Source: Pyropia yezoensis (Eukaryota > Rhodophyta > Bangiophyceae > Bangiales > Bangiaceae). From it: 64,000 nucleotides of DNA. Below are positions 51,688 to 62,750 of the stretch, piece by piece. The translations under genes were made by a program, and so were the position numbers. The stretch covers positions 42,732,878 to 42,796,877 of the forward strand of contig CM020618.1 in the NCBI GenBank assembly GCA_009829735.1. Reading direction: 5' to 3'. Positions within the stretch are counted from its first letter, which is position 1. The number at the start of each line of letters is the position of its first letter. A model generated the notes under the pieces. That model worked only from the letters and a program-made list of their open reading frames with translations, was not told where the DNA came from and ran no database searches.

Positions 51688-53476
51688 CTAGGCAGCCGCC
51701 CCCAAGCCGTGCGCAAAAGGAGCCGCCTCAGTGTCCGCCACACACCACCGCTCACGGCGGCCATCCGAGGCAGTCGGCACGGGCGACGCAGCGGACGCTG
51801 CGCGCGGCCGTCGAAAAGCCGCATCTCCCGGGAGCACCGGCCGCACGCGCCGCCGCCGCCGCACCAGCACCGCGTAGGAGGGGAGCAGAACTGCCGGGGC
51901 AGCCAGGAAGTGAGACGACTCGGAGGCAAAGCATAGCCTGCACGACCGCAGCATGTTGCGGGCGACGAAAAGCAGAGCAGAGGGCCAGCGGGTCCACACA
52001 CCAACGGACACGTGCGAACACAGCATCAAGAGAGTCAGGAGGCTTCCCCAGAAAGAAGCGCACCTGTAGAGCGCCACCCATTCCGTTAGTAGCGTGCTCC
52101 TCCTGTGCAGGAAATATCGCACTCCTCTCCATGACCCATCCCTCGACGACACCCTCCGCTCACCCTTCACCGCATTGAAGGCCCCACCACATGGCCCCTC
52201 CGACGTACTTGGGCACACATTGCAAAAAGACGCGCACCTCGGTGCACCGCCGCGGGCGGCGGCCGAGCACCGCCACCTCCCGCCCGTCGCCCTCCGCCCA
52301 CAGGAACACCACGTCCTCCTCCTCCTCCGTTCCACCCCTCCCCGGAGGAGGTGGCCCGCACACGCCCGCCACGCGCAAGAGCACCTCCTCACAAGCGTAG
52401 CCACAGTGACGCGCTGTCACTACCACCTCTGGGCGGGGGGGTCGAGGTGGCCGTGCAGGGAGAGAGGCGTGCCCCCCCTCGATGCCACATGCACCGAAAT
52501 GTGGTGGCGCGCCTGACGCGTGCAGCCGTCGTCGCCGCTGCTGCCGCCGCTGCCGCTCCGCACGGCGGCGGTGGTCGGCTACCACCCGTCTCTGACCCGT
52601 CGCCGCTCTCGAAGGCCGGGTGACGGGCGTGCGGCGCACCCCAGCGAGTGGCTGCGGGGGGCATGCAGCAGACGCGGTGGCCACGCCAGCTGACGAGGAG
52701 CGTAGCGGCGGTGGTCGAGGTGGCGGCGGCGGCCGCGCCAGCGGCCGAGCCCAGTCGGTCGCTGCTCTGGCAGCGGCGCCCACCAGCCCAGTAGGCAGGG
52801 GCGGCAGCGGCTCGCCAGCGTCGTACACCGGGTGGGTGTTGGGGCGACCGTGGGGGGGGGCATGTGACCCGGACGGCGACGCGGACATTGGCGCTTTCGT
52901 CGCCGCCGCCGCTGGCGCCACGGGCGCTAGCGTCTGGGCGATTCCACCCCCAGCAGGGGACGCGGACGCCCGCACGCCTGGCGTCAACTGGTCGTGCGGG
53001 GCCGTCCCCCCCCCTTCCCCTCCGCTCGCAGGTGGCCTACGCACCGGACCGTCTGTCGACGCTGCCGCATCGCCGCGACCAACTCGGTCGACCACGCCAC
53101 TGCTGCCGCCACCGCCGTCGCCGCTGCTGCCACCACCGCCGCCGCCGAAGCTGCTTCCGCGGCTGCCACCGCCGTCCCTGGCCGCCCCCGCCGGCGGCGC
53201 CACCGCTGACCGGTTGCGCAGCGGACGCCACCACTGACCGCCGCCACCGCCCGGCGTGGCGGCGGAGGCGGCAGAAGGACCGGGGCGGCGGTGACGAAAG
53301 GCGCCCGCCAGCGCCACCCCCCGCGCGTAGAGCGGCGCCGTGGCGTTGACAGCCCACGGCCAGTCCCGGTGGGCAGAGGGGGCCGGCGGGTGAGCGGCTG
53401 CCGCCGCCACTTCCACAGGGGCGCTTACCGTCAGGGACGCCAGCAGCGCAACGGCTAGGGCGGTGGGGAGGTGCAT
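51688..53476 (-). CDS. Secreted or type I membrane protein of unknown function, two exons
   Basis: Exon 1 is 53476-52164 and exon 2 52102-51688; the 61-base intron starts GTGAGC and ends CTGCACAG. The joined frame is 575 residues. MHLPTALAVALLASLTVSAP is a signal peptide. A ~340-residue region rich in Gly, Ser and Pro with possible N-glycosylation sites (NATA, NRSA) follows. Next comes a Cys-bearing block (ARHCGYACEEVLLRVAGVCG, DVVFLWAEGDGREVAVLG, VRVFLQCVPKYVGGAMWWG), and after the splice a hydrophobic stretch (ASFWGSLLTLLMLCSHVSVG) and a second one (HFLAAPAVLLPSYAVLV) with a basic end. Without the splice the frame stops at 52160 and loses the membrane part. The Cys block could be a small ligand-binding domain; not recognised. 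Confidence 0.5.
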
Positions 53477-54940
53477 AGGCGGGGGGAGGGGGCGCGCCCC
53501 GCGCCGCCGCGCGGGGGGGGGGGCGGGGGGCAGCGCCCCGCACTCCCGGGGGTAGCTCCCCCAGCCGGTGAGGGGGAGGCGATGCGACTGCCCGGGGAAC
53601 CGCATGGCGCCGACAGCAGAGGTGGAGGGGGAGAGGAAGCAGCTGTTCAACACGAAGAGAGAGACGGAAAGACCACGCGCGCAGTGGGGATGGTCGACCA
53701 CGGGGCCACCGGCGGGGTTGCCCGCCAGTGACCGGTGGTGGTAGGAAGACGCGCCGGCGGGTAGAGAGTTTTCGAGAAGCCACCAGCAAAATGGGAAGGA
53801 CGTTCCGCGTTCACGGAGGGGGGCCGGGGTGCAGAGCATCCAGTGTCACGGTCGCCACCTCAGGCCTTGACGGAGGCCGCTTCCTTGACGGTGGCCCCGT
53901 CGGGGAAGAGGCTACCGCAAGGCTGCCACAATGGCGGGGCAGCGGCAGCGGCCACCGCGAGTCGGGCGTGGTCCAAAGCGTTTGCGGGTAAGAAGGGGCC
54001 TACGCCCAGTCGAGACGCCCTCCGCCCCGCTCCCAGCCGGCGGCGGGGCGCCCGTCCCACCCACGCCGACGAGGCACCGCGGTCGGCAGGGCAAGACGCT
54101 GCAGAAGCGCGGCGCGACAACGGGGGGAGGTCGTGGGCAGGGGGGGGGGGCGACGGTGACGGCGGCAGTTGCGGGCCGTTGGGGAGGCTGTGGCGGTGGC
54201 GGCGGTGGCCGAGGCGGAGGCCGTCGCGGCGGCGCCCGTGGCGGCGAGCGGGCCGGCAAAATGCACGCCCGTCGCGCGGTGCGGGCGGTCGCCTTGACCT
54301 TCGCGACCACGCGCCTGCGGGCCGCGCAGAGGCCAATAAAAGGCCCTCCGCGCGTGCCGCACGCGCGGGGCGTGTCCCGCGACTGCGCCCTGCAGCAGCC
54401 TTCCCCCCGCCCCCCCCCTCCTGCGTTGCCGTCTGGGCGTCTGCAACTGCAGCCAGGTCTGGCGCGCCCCTCTCCTGGCCTGTCGCCCGTCGCAGGGTGG
54501 AAAATAGGCACAGGGCTGATTGGTGGATCAGAAGAACTGGGAGATTGCAATTTCGAGTCACGAGAGACATTGACTGTGAAGTAAATGATAGTGAAAGTAT
54601 GCAGCGACATGATTTCAGAGCGCCCATCGGTCCATGGACGGCACCAGCAAAATCGATGGATTAAGTAATAGAATTAATCATACACACCTGTTTGGCTGGC
54701 GATCGGTTACGGGTGCGGCGATCGACGTGGACGTCACCCGTCGCCTGCCCCGCGCTGCCCACGTACTACTCGGCGTACAGTACGCCACGCCACTCACTGA
54801 CGCATCAAGGTGTTCAGCGGAGACGAGGCTGGCCAGTGTCAGTGATGCCACCACGCGCGTACGCGTACGCGTACGCGCGTGCGTGGCGGCATCACTGACA
54901 CTGGCCAGCCTCGTCTCCGCTGAACACCTTGATGCGTCAG
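53477..54940. other. Unresolved region with open frames on both strands
   Basis: Several 200-codon frames overlap from 53840 to 54660. One minus frame ends VKEAASVKA like a natural C-terminus, but the rest of it is low-complexity. From 54530 to 54790 the DNA is AT-richer and non-coding. I could not decide on a gene. Confidence 0.3.
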
Positions 54941-54946
54941 TGAGTG
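54791..54946. repeat. Large fold-back with ~60-bp near-perfect arms
   Basis: CACTCACTGACGCATCAAGG... (left) is the complement of ...CCTTGATGCGTCAGTGAGTG (right), running inward through GGCCAGTGTCAGTGATGCC with an imperfect ACGCGTACGCGTACGCG core. The right arm continues directly into the coding-like frame from 54941, so the left arm looks like an inverted copy of a gene's 5' end. It may be a biological fold-back duplication or a chimeric read. Confidence 0.8.
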
Positions 54947-56104
54947 CCGGCCTCCAGCTGGACGTCAAAGGCGCGCTGCGGGCGATTGAGGCGGACCTGC
55001 TGGCACTCCACGCGGCCGAGATTCGGGGCGGCTCCTCCCCCGAGGACCGCCTGGTGGGCGGGACGGGCTGGGTGCGGCGGCTGGCGCCGGGACTGCAGCT
55101 TGTCGTGTGGGCGCCGCCGGGCTTGCGTTTTCGGCTGCGCCTGAGAGGGGCTGGGGGGGTTGCGGGGCGCCCGCGGCGCAGGGGGCCCTCCGGCGTTGTA
55201 TATGAGGATGTCCAGGAGGCAGAGGATGTGCTGGTGTGGCTGCCACCCTTGATGGGGGACGGGGACTCGCCGCAACCGACGCCATCGATGGGGATGCCAT
55301 GGATACCACCGGTGACGGAGCCGGGAGCGCTGCCTCTGCAGTGGACCCCCACGATGACAACGACGACCACAGTGACGACTGCGATGGGCTGGAGTCGCTG
55401 CACTCCCCACTGGCGACTATGACGACATCGACGACGATGCGATTGTACCTGACATGCTGTCCGCGACTCTCGGCGTGGAAGACCCGCTGGCCTGCCTGGT
55501 CACCCACACATCCCAGTCGCCCGTTGTAGTGCCCCATGGGCCGCCCTCCACGCCCAGCCTCACCGCCGCGTGGATGGCCTGCTCCAAGTTCGGGGCGCTC
55601 GCCGCGGCCGCCGCGTCGGCCGCCGCCATCGCCAGTGCCGCCGCGGTCGCGGGGTCGAGGGCGGCTGGCGTCGGTGGCGCCCCAGGCGGCGTCGGCGTCC
55701 CACCCTCGCCGCTCTCGCTGCGCGTCCGGTGGGTAGACCCGCCACGCACGTCGACGGCGCGGCCCAACTTTGTCGTCGCCCTCTGCCGGCTGCTCCCGTG
55801 CGTGTGCGCGACCGCCGCGGCGCTGACACTGGTCACTGCCGACGGCCTCGGCCGCGGCGGCTGCGTGTCGCCGGCGGGCGTGCCGCCGCTGTCGGGGGGG
55901 GCGGGCGGGCCCGCCCGGCCCACCGAGACCCCCACCGCCGTGTCGGTGGTCGTCAACGTTATGCCCAGCGGGGTGGTGGGCCTTGCGATGCGCCCGCCGC
56001 CAGGGAGGGCGGGCGCCACTACCAACGCGGCGCTGACCGCGCTGCTGCGCGTCAGTTGCAGCGTGCTGGTGGTGCTCGCGGCGGTGCGGCAGGCGCTATC
56101 ATGA
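54941..56104 (+). CDS. Unknown gene in three frames, N-terminus uncertain
   Basis: Coding-like pieces follow each other in three plus frames. The first is LQLDVKGALRAIEADLLALH with WVRRLAPGLQLVVWAPPGL (to ~55250), then an acidic DDNDDHSDDCDGLESLHSPL (to ~55410), then DYDDIDDDAIVPDMLSATLG through VVALCRLLPCVCATAAALTL to the stop at 56104. The junctions near 55250-55300 and 55410 lack good splice sites, so indels are likelier. The start overlaps the fold-back at 54791-54946. The C-terminal half has two hydrophobic helices. A role as a nuclear complex subunit is conceivable but I do not recognise a family. Confidence 0.35.
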
Positions 56105-56442
56105 GGAGCTAGCGTTTAGGGGGGGACGCGGGACCGCCTTGCCGGATGCGACTGGTGACGCGAGCCGTGCTGGGCTGTGTATGCTCTTCGTTTTGTGCTG
56201 TACTTATTCTGCTTCCTTTCCCTGCCGCCATGGCGCGCGAGACTGGGAGTCTGCGGGGTGTGGGATACACATGTGGAGGGGTGGATGAGCGTGTAGGGAC
56301 GGCACGCTCCGGATGTTTCGAAGGACGGCGCGTGGTAGAGTGCAATAAGTTTACGCGCCCGCCTCGGTGACGACGGCATTGAGAGCCCCCCGTTCGGTCG
56401 CTGCGGCGCCCGCTCCCACGCGCTGTTCACCTCCAGGTTCCC
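56105..56442. other. Convergent intergenic region
   Basis: Between the broken plus-strand gene and the FG-GAP gene. Short frames only; nothing recognised. Confidence 0.5.
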
Positions 56443-58740
56443 CTACACTGCCGCCCTCTCCACCCATGCGTCCACCCGCAGCTGGGTGCCCTTTCCCCCT
56501 GCCCCACCCCCCACCCGCACGACCGTGTCAACAGGCACTCGCCCCACACTCACCGCTGCTGCGCCCGTCGACCACACCACCCCCACGCGCACCCCAGCCG
56601 CGTCGTCACAGCCGCCAAGCCCCACGTGAGCGGTTGGGTCGAGAGACTGGGAAAAGACAGGGCCGCCGCCGCCAATGCGGCGCGTCCACAGGCGGCCCCC
56701 ACACTCGACGCTGATGCGCGCGCCAGTGGGCGGGGCGAGGGGCCCCACGGGGGGAGTCCCCACCACGACCTGCAGCCAGTGGGCGGCGGAGGCACTTTGC
56801 TCGGGCGGGGTGCCGGCAAAGAGCGACCATGAGCCAGACAGCTCAGGCAGGTCCTGGTCTCCGTCACCCACCAGCAAGTCGAGAATGCCGTCGCCATCGA
56901 AGTCAGCAGCGGCAGCAGCGTCGCCTATCGTCGCGGCGCGGCCTGCAGGGACGGCGCCGTGGCCGCCCACCGACACGCGGTACGGCACACCCGCTCCTGC
57001 CGAGGTCAGCAGCGTGTCGGGCTGCCCGGCCGTCTTGGAGGACAGGAACAAATCCTCAAAGCCGTCAAGATTGAAGTCTCCAGCCACGACCCCGCGGTGC
57101 CCGCCAAACCCTTCTGGCAGGTAAAGTGCAGACACGTCCGTGTAGGTGCCGTTGGGCGCCGCGCGAAGGAGGATGTCCGTCTGTCCCGGGCCAAAGCGGG
57201 TCACCACCAGGTCGCGAAGGCCATCCCCATCCACATCCACCTCTGCCACACCCGCAGCAGGCGACAAGCGGGTGCGGCCGCCTGGAACTCCCGCCAGCAC
57301 CTGGTCCGTCACGTCGGTAAATGTCCAGTTGTGGACAGTCCAGAAGGAGAGCCACGGATACGAAACAAACGTGACGCTCGGCGTCCACGGCGCACCCGCC
57401 GCGGAGGCGTCCTCACCGCGTGCCCGTCGCCGCGCATCGCGCCACACCCACGGCGGCGTGTCGGCTCCCCCCAAAGCGGTGAAGACGACGGCCTCGGCCG
57501 GGGCGGTCGCCCAGTGGACCTGCCGCCGTCGTGCATCTGGAGGATGCTTTGGGCTCACGCGCTGGTACCCTCCGCTGCCCGTGTTTTCATATACCAGCTG
57601 CACGTCATCGAGAGTTCCAGATGCGGCATCGAGCGTCCGACGCTTGCCCGCGTAGTTGACTAGCAGCGCGTCCAGATCGCCGTCGGCATCGAGGTCCACC
57701 AGCCGAGGCGATCGGCCACGCGCGCCAACCGCGGCCAGCCCTGCGGGGTCCGCCGCGTCAGTCCACCCGCCCCCCACCGACACCGCATCAGCCGCGGCCG
57801 CGGCCGCGGCCGGCGCGTCGGCGGTAGGGTGCAGGAGCCACGGCACCGCCGGCTTATGGCCGTTCCACCCCCCTCGTGCGACGAGAAGGCTAGGCAGCCC
57901 CGCTGCCGCGGTGCCGTTGCCCCCAGGCACCTCCTCCGCCACCGCGTCACTGCCGCGCACATCCCCAACCGCAATGCCGTGAACATCAGACAGGTAGGAG
58001 CTCTCCCCTGGGTAAACGTCCGCCGCGCGGGAAAAGCGGATGCGCGCGTCTGCCGTCGGCGGTGCACCGTGCACCGCCCATGTCCGGGTAGTGTGGTGGT
58101 TGAGCAGCGCTGCGTCCAGGCGACCGTCGCCGTCGAAATCACCCAACGAGGGGCCTCCAAACTTTAGGCCCCGCCCAGTCGGCAGCCCCGAGCCCTCCGT
58201 CACGTCCTCCCAGCGAGCGGGGGGGGCGCTGGCAGCAGTGGCAAGCGGGAAGCCGCGACCCCCCGCGTCCCGGTCGGGCGTCGACGGCCATGCAGCGTCG
58301 GGCCTGTCGGGGACGGGGGGGGGGGGCGTGTCACCGCCACCCCCAGATGGTGGCGGCGACGCCGAAGCGGCCGCAAGCAGCCCATCTGCGCCCGTCCGCG
58401 GGGGCGCCCGCCCGTTGTCACCGGCAGACGGAACAGGCGGACCCGGTGAGGCCGCTGTCCCGCTCCGCCGCCACGGCCCCGGCAGCGACGGCAGCGGCAA
58501 CGCTGGCGACTCTGCAGGCCATGGCGGCGGCTGGGGCGCTCCTGCCCCCGTTTGACCATGAACGGGGACCTCCGCTTCGTTGGGGTCTACAGGGGTGGCG
58601 AGCCCCCTTAGCCGCTCGTCGGCGGCGCCAAATTGACTCCTCCGCTCCAGCACCGCCACGGGGACCACCCATAGCAGCAGCACCGCCAGGACCAGTACGG
58701 GAAGCAGCAGCGCCACGAGGCAGTCTGGTTGGCGCGCCAT
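56443..58740 (-). CDS. FG-GAP repeat protein with ASPIC/UnbV domain (CRTAC1-type)
   Basis: 765 residues from ATG 58740. Residues 6-30 (CLVALLLPVLVLAVLLLWVV) form a signal anchor, so the rest faces the lumen or outside. A Pro/Ala/Gly linker reaches ~175. Five calcium-binding FG-GAP loops follow: DFDGDGRLDAALLN (201), DLDADGDLDALLVN (349), DVDGDGLRDLVVTR (502), DFNLDGFEDLFLSS (555) and DFDGDGILDLLVGD (613), a beta-propeller of integrin-alpha type. The end (654-745, HWLQVVVGTPP, ISVECGGRLWTRRI, LGLGG-like HVGLGGCDD) is the ASPIC/UnbV domain found with FG-GAP repeats in animal CRTAC1 and many bacterial proteins. Likely an extracellular or secretory-pathway adhesion or matrix protein. The frame continues upstream without stop to 59826, but that part is unlike protein. 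Confidence 0.85.
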   Translation of the reverse strand: MARQPDCLVALLLPVLVLAVLLLWVVPVAVLERRSQFGAADERLRGLATPVDPNEAEVPVHGQTGAGAPQPPPWPAESPALPLPSLPGPWRRSGTAASPGPPVPSAGDNGRAPPRTGADGLLAAASASPPPSGGGGDTPPPPVPDRPDAAWPSTPDRDAGGRGFPLATAASAPPARWEDVTEGSGLPTGRGLKFGGPSLGDFDGDGRLDAALLNHHTTRTWAVHGAPPTADARIRFSRAADVYPGESSYLSDVHGIAVGDVRGSDAVAEEVPGGNGTAAAGLPSLLVARGGWNGHKPAVPWLLHPTADAPAAAAAAADAVSVGGGWTDAADPAGLAAVGARGRSPRLVDLDADGDLDALLVNYAGKRRTLDAASGTLDDVQLVYENTGSGGYQRVSPKHPPDARRRQVHWATAPAEAVVFTALGGADTPPWVWRDARRRARGEDASAAGAPWTPSVTFVSYPWLSFWTVHNWTFTDVTDQVLAGVPGGRTRLSPAAGVAEVDVDGDGLRDLVVTRFGPGQTDILLRAAPNGTYTDVSALYLPEGFGGHRGVVAGDFNLDGFEDLFLSSKTAGQPDTLLTSAGAGVPYRVSVGGHGAVPAGRAATIGDAAAAADFDGDGILDLLVGDGDQDLPELSGSWSLFAGTPPEQSASAAHWLQVVVGTPPVGPLAPPTGARISVECGGRLWTRRIGGGGPVFSQSLDPTAHVGLGGCDDAAGVRVGVVWSTGAAAVSVGRVPVDTVVRVGGGAGGKGTQLRVDAWVERAAV

Positions 58741-60475
58741 GGGAAGCAGCAACGGGGGCGAGGATGACGTTGGGGGGAGGAAGAAGGTAGGTCGCGTGTT
58801 GGGAGGGCGGGGGGAAACAGACGACGGTGGCGTGAACAGCGGCCAGTATACCCCCGAGCCGGCCTGCCCGGTGCCGCGGTGCCAGGCCCCCGGGAATGGG
58901 TGCCACCGCAGGCAGTGCGGCCAACGGGCAGCGTTTCCCCCCGTCCTCCCCCCCCCTCTGAGGCACTGTCCCGCCAGAGGTGAAAATAAAAAGTGGCGCC
59001 TGCGGCAGCCACCCGCCCGACCACCCCAAAAGTATTCTCCCTCCAGCTGGGGTAGCCCAAGCCAGGGATTGTGTGCGCGCGCGCGGCCGAAGGTGGGGCG
59101 GAGAGCTGCGGAAGGCGCGTGACCCCTTTCGCATGGGGTGGAGCGCCGCCTACGGACCCCGCGGCCTCGCTCGCAGTCTGGAAGGGCTGACGTGGACGCT
59201 GTGTCATGATTTTCTTCCCTCTTGGGGTGTGGGCGCTCGTGTGGGCAGGTGGGGCTGGGGGGGCAGGACGGGCAGCCTTTGCCGCCCAGACCCCCTCCTC
59301 CCTCCCGCGCCCTCCCAACCGCCTGCCAACCGCACCACGCTATGGCCACAAGATTGCAACGTCGGGAGGGGGGGCGCCACAGCCCGCACTGCCCTTGGGC
59401 GTCTGCCAGCCAGGCGCGCCCTCTCGCGGCGGGCGGGGAAGGACTGCCGGACCGGTGCGCCGCTCGTGCGGAGTCCCCGCTCACTGCTTTTTCCACGCCG
59501 ATCCCACGTCCGGAGCCTGGGACAGACGACGTCGGGCCCTGTGTGTCGATGAATGGGATGCAGCTCTGCGGGGTGCCCCTCTGGCCATGATACGTAGCCG
59601 GGCTCGCCAAGGCTACGGGATACTCCTTTACAGTGGCTCTTTCCAGGCGCACCAGTGCCCCGTCCGGTTTTCGGTGGCCGTGTCTCGAGATGAAGGTCCC
59701 TTCGCTCGTTTCGACTTCCGGGAGAGGGGTGGAGTGGCGGGGTCCTGCCGCAGTGTAGGACAGACGAGAGGCGTCCCACGAGCAATCCGCGGACAGCGGG
59801 TATGCCTCTGGTTCAAGTGGCCGCACACGTCACGACTTGGCCACGCAGCGCGGAAGTGGATGCATCTGTAAGCAAGTACAGTAAATACGTAGTTTGTACA
59901 TCACGTGTAAAAATATAGCCATTCTCCAAAAACATGACATGATTCACGGTGCACTCCCAAGTAGGCTTGTGCAGCACGCCCCCAAAATCTGGGCGTGACG
60001 TGCGATCACGCCCGGGTTGGGCCGATCACGTCGTCACCATGCCATTTCGTCCGGATGAACATACGTAAAAAAAAACCGTAAGTAGATGTGTAGATTGCCC
60101 ACTGATACATAGATAGTATGAACGAAGCTATTGCTCTATGCCAAATTCTGTCACGGGCACACAGGAACAGACAGTGTCGATGTTCCCACTCTTCTGTTGG
60201 CTGCAACTCACTGTCAGAGCTTCTAACAGCCAATAATACTCCTAAGATTGCTGCCAGTGAAAGCTGTGTCGCATCTGGCTTCGTTGAGAAACCCGGGATT
60301 CTTCTGATGCCCCGAGTCTGCTCGACTGCGGGCCTGCCGCATCAGCCATGATCTGCCAAGATATTGAGAGAAAATGAAAATTTCATGCGCGATTGCAGCC
60401 TCTAGCCTCAGAGTCATGGAAGGCACCAATAAAATCGATGCATTAAGTTAACACAAGTAGTCATAGATGTTTAGA
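58741..60475. other. Promoter side of the FG-GAP gene and transposon debris
   Basis: 58741-59850 is GC-rich with open but featureless frames on both strands. At 59962 a TAGGCTTGTGCAGCACGCC copy of the hAT-like end occurs with no partner found. From 59870 on the DNA is AT-richer and non-coding. Confidence 0.45.
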
Positions 60476-62350
60476 TCAATCAGTTGGCGCTTTCCCGTTT
60501 TTATTATGTTTTTTAACTAAATGCAGGGAGAGCCCCCCCCCCCCCACCCCCCACTTTCCCCCACTGCTCCTAGTCCTGTTCGTTAAATACTTATTTGCCT
60601 TCACTACGCCACGGAACAGCCACAGCAGGATTAGCGCTGCGCGACGGCCAGTCGCTCTCGCGGACGCGGCTACTTGTTCCACCACTGCTGTCGCTGACAT
60701 CGCAGGCTTCCTCGCCGCCGCCCTGACCGCCGACCCTCCCACTCTGATGGTTGCACGCGCCAAGTACGGTGGGGGGTCGGTGCGAGGCTGAAGCGCACTA
60801 AAGGCCCATTCCATATAGCTAGTCACTTGGAAAATGATTTCTCTATCGGCCGCATCTCATGGGTTACAGCTCTCACTTGGTCAGAATGATCCCCGCCGCG
60901 CTCCGGGCCAGGGATAAAAAAATCAGGACCCAAGACCATGTTCTTGCGCCTGTGTGCACGCCCGAAGCGCAACGCGGTCCTCTGGGCCCTCCGGTGCGAT
61001 CCGGACGCGCGGTCGGGTCCGAATGCCGATTGACATCATATTGGCCGACATTCGCTTTTGGCCGGACGGGGGTTACATGATGACCGATTTCGCATCCAAT
61101 CTGGAGTTGAAGCAGTGACTACCGTATCAATTCCATAATCCCGCCGCGCATGGCGTCGACGTGACAGCCGGTCATACTCCCGTCGTTGGGATCACGGGCT
61201 GGGCCGCCCTTGTGCTCCTCACTGTCGCGCTCACCCGTGTCCGGTGGGGACTCAAAGAAGTCCTCATCCCGCACACGCAAAACGGAGCGCTCGCTTTCAC
61301 CGGTGGCGCGCGCCGTGCGTGCCACCGGGTAAGCGATGGATTTGGCGTGGCCCGCGGCGCGCTCCCCCTCGAAGAACCGAAGGACGTTGTGCAGGAGGGT
61401 GGCCGTCTCCTTAGTCAAACGGTAGAAGGCGCGGCGCCGACGTGACGGGCCACCACCATCGGCAATCTGTCCCGCAGACGACATGGAGGGGGGCGCAGCT
61501 TGCGGGGGCAGAGGGATTAGGGGGGGGGGAGGTGGTAGCGTACAGTTCGCGGTGCAACCGCCGTGCAAAAGCGCCAGTCCACGGTGGGTGAAGCGCAGAG
61601 GCGTGTATGCAGACACGACAGCGCTTACAACATTTCTCAGTCCACAATGTTTTTTCGTGTCATTGTACTTGTCGGTAGCCCCCGTAGCCGATTTTCTGTC
61701 GGATCTGGCGGAGAACAACAAGCCGTGTGTTATTATCTGTCTCGACAGAGAAGCAAGATAACGTGACACCATAAAAGAACCTACTCTGCCATGAACCCCA
61801 GGCGCCTAACGCACGGCGAGCCGTACAAGTGCAACTAAAAAGTCGGAAAAACGGACGAGTTGCTGATACATGCGACAGGTATGCGCGGCAGTCCTGCCTA
61901 CGAGCGTAGTTTTTTATTTTTGTGCGTACGAGAACATGACCAAAAAGACAGATAATAGTGCTAAATGATGCCAATGAGCACCGTACTCTAGGAAAAAAGG
62001 CGGCTCCCGTGATGCACTGTGTCATGCGGGGGGTATGAATTCGGGTCTCCTCAGGTGACTAGCTATATGGAATGGACCATTAGTGCCGAGACTGCTACGG
62101 TCACTGGCTCTGTCGGCTTTGTCGTTACGCCGAAGGTCGCAGCGGACCCATCCTCGCCTTCAGCACCGCCCTGGGCGGCAAGAAGGTCAGCAACGAGAGT
62201 GCGAGGAGAGAGCAGATGTAAAGCGCAATTTCTGGGCGACGACGTAAGTGGCGCGCCCCACGGCGTCGCGGCAGTAAGGGTCAGGCCAAGTCCAGCAAAA
62301 CACAAAAGATTAATAGAAAAATAGAGATTTAATAGATTAATCTATGTGAG
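60476..62350. mobile_element. DNA transposon with long divergent inverted arms
   Basis: The inner ends of the arms pair exactly over 21 bases (GTGACTAGCTATATGGAATGG, minus at 60806-60828 and plus at 62055-62075). Weaker similarity continues outward on both sides (GG.CC.TTAGTGC, GGGCGGC.AGAAG), so the arms may reach about 60480 and 62350. The outer ends are not defined. Between the arms is a minus-strand helix-turn-helix ORF. Class tentative, possibly of the IS630/Tc1 superfamily. Confidence 0.4.
61119..61484 (-). CDS. Transposase-type helix-turn-helix protein, N-terminal part only
   Basis: 121 residues from ATG 61484 (MSSAGQIADGGGPSRRRRAF). LTKETATLLHNVLRFFEGER followed by ARTARATGESERSVLRVRDE matches the pattern of the N-terminal helix-turn-helix of eukaryotic IS630/Tc1-like transposases (helix, R.FFE.E, then VA..TG.SERTV.RI). 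No DDE catalytic domain follows before the stop, so this is a truncated transposase or a domesticated DNA-binding piece. It lies inside the inverted-arm element. Confidence 0.5.
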   Translation of the reverse strand: MSSAGQIADGGGPSRRRRAFYRLTKETATLLHNVLRFFEGERAAGHAKSIAYPVARTARATGESERSVLRVRDEDFFESPPDTGERDSEEHKGGPARDPNDGSMTGCHVDAMRGGIMELIR

Positions 62351-62750
62351 ATATAAAAAGTCCCCCTTTTTCCCATTCATGCTAGAGTCTGTCCAGTACG
62401 CTCTTTGTACTGGTCAACGGGCCCCACACTGTGACTGTGTCGCAGGCCTTTGACAGAATTTGGAAGAGCACTACTGTACTGTATAACGAAAAATGTTCTT
62501 ACGACGAATGCCTGGTTCACAAGCGCCCTCGGAGTGTCATCAATAAGGGCACTGATTAGACAGCTGCAGGGTTGCCCACGGGAAGCATATATAACTCTCT
62601 GCGGCACGTTCTTCTGCGGCGCTCTGTGAGTCGGTGATGCATCATCGCAGAATGTGGTCCGACCTGTATGTGGTTCTGGATATGAAATATGTGCACTTGT
62701 GGGGCTTTCGTGGGAAGTACAGGAGCGGAATCCCGAGCGGCGCCTGCTGA
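62351..62750. other. Intergenic, no feature seen
   Basis: Moderate GC with short frames on the minus strand only. No domain or repeat recognised. Confidence 0.5.

Noticed and set aside
58743..59826. Extension of the FG-GAP protein upstream of 58740
   Set aside because: The frame is open, but the residues are unlike protein and the hydrophobic anchor directly after ATG 58740 is the natural start.
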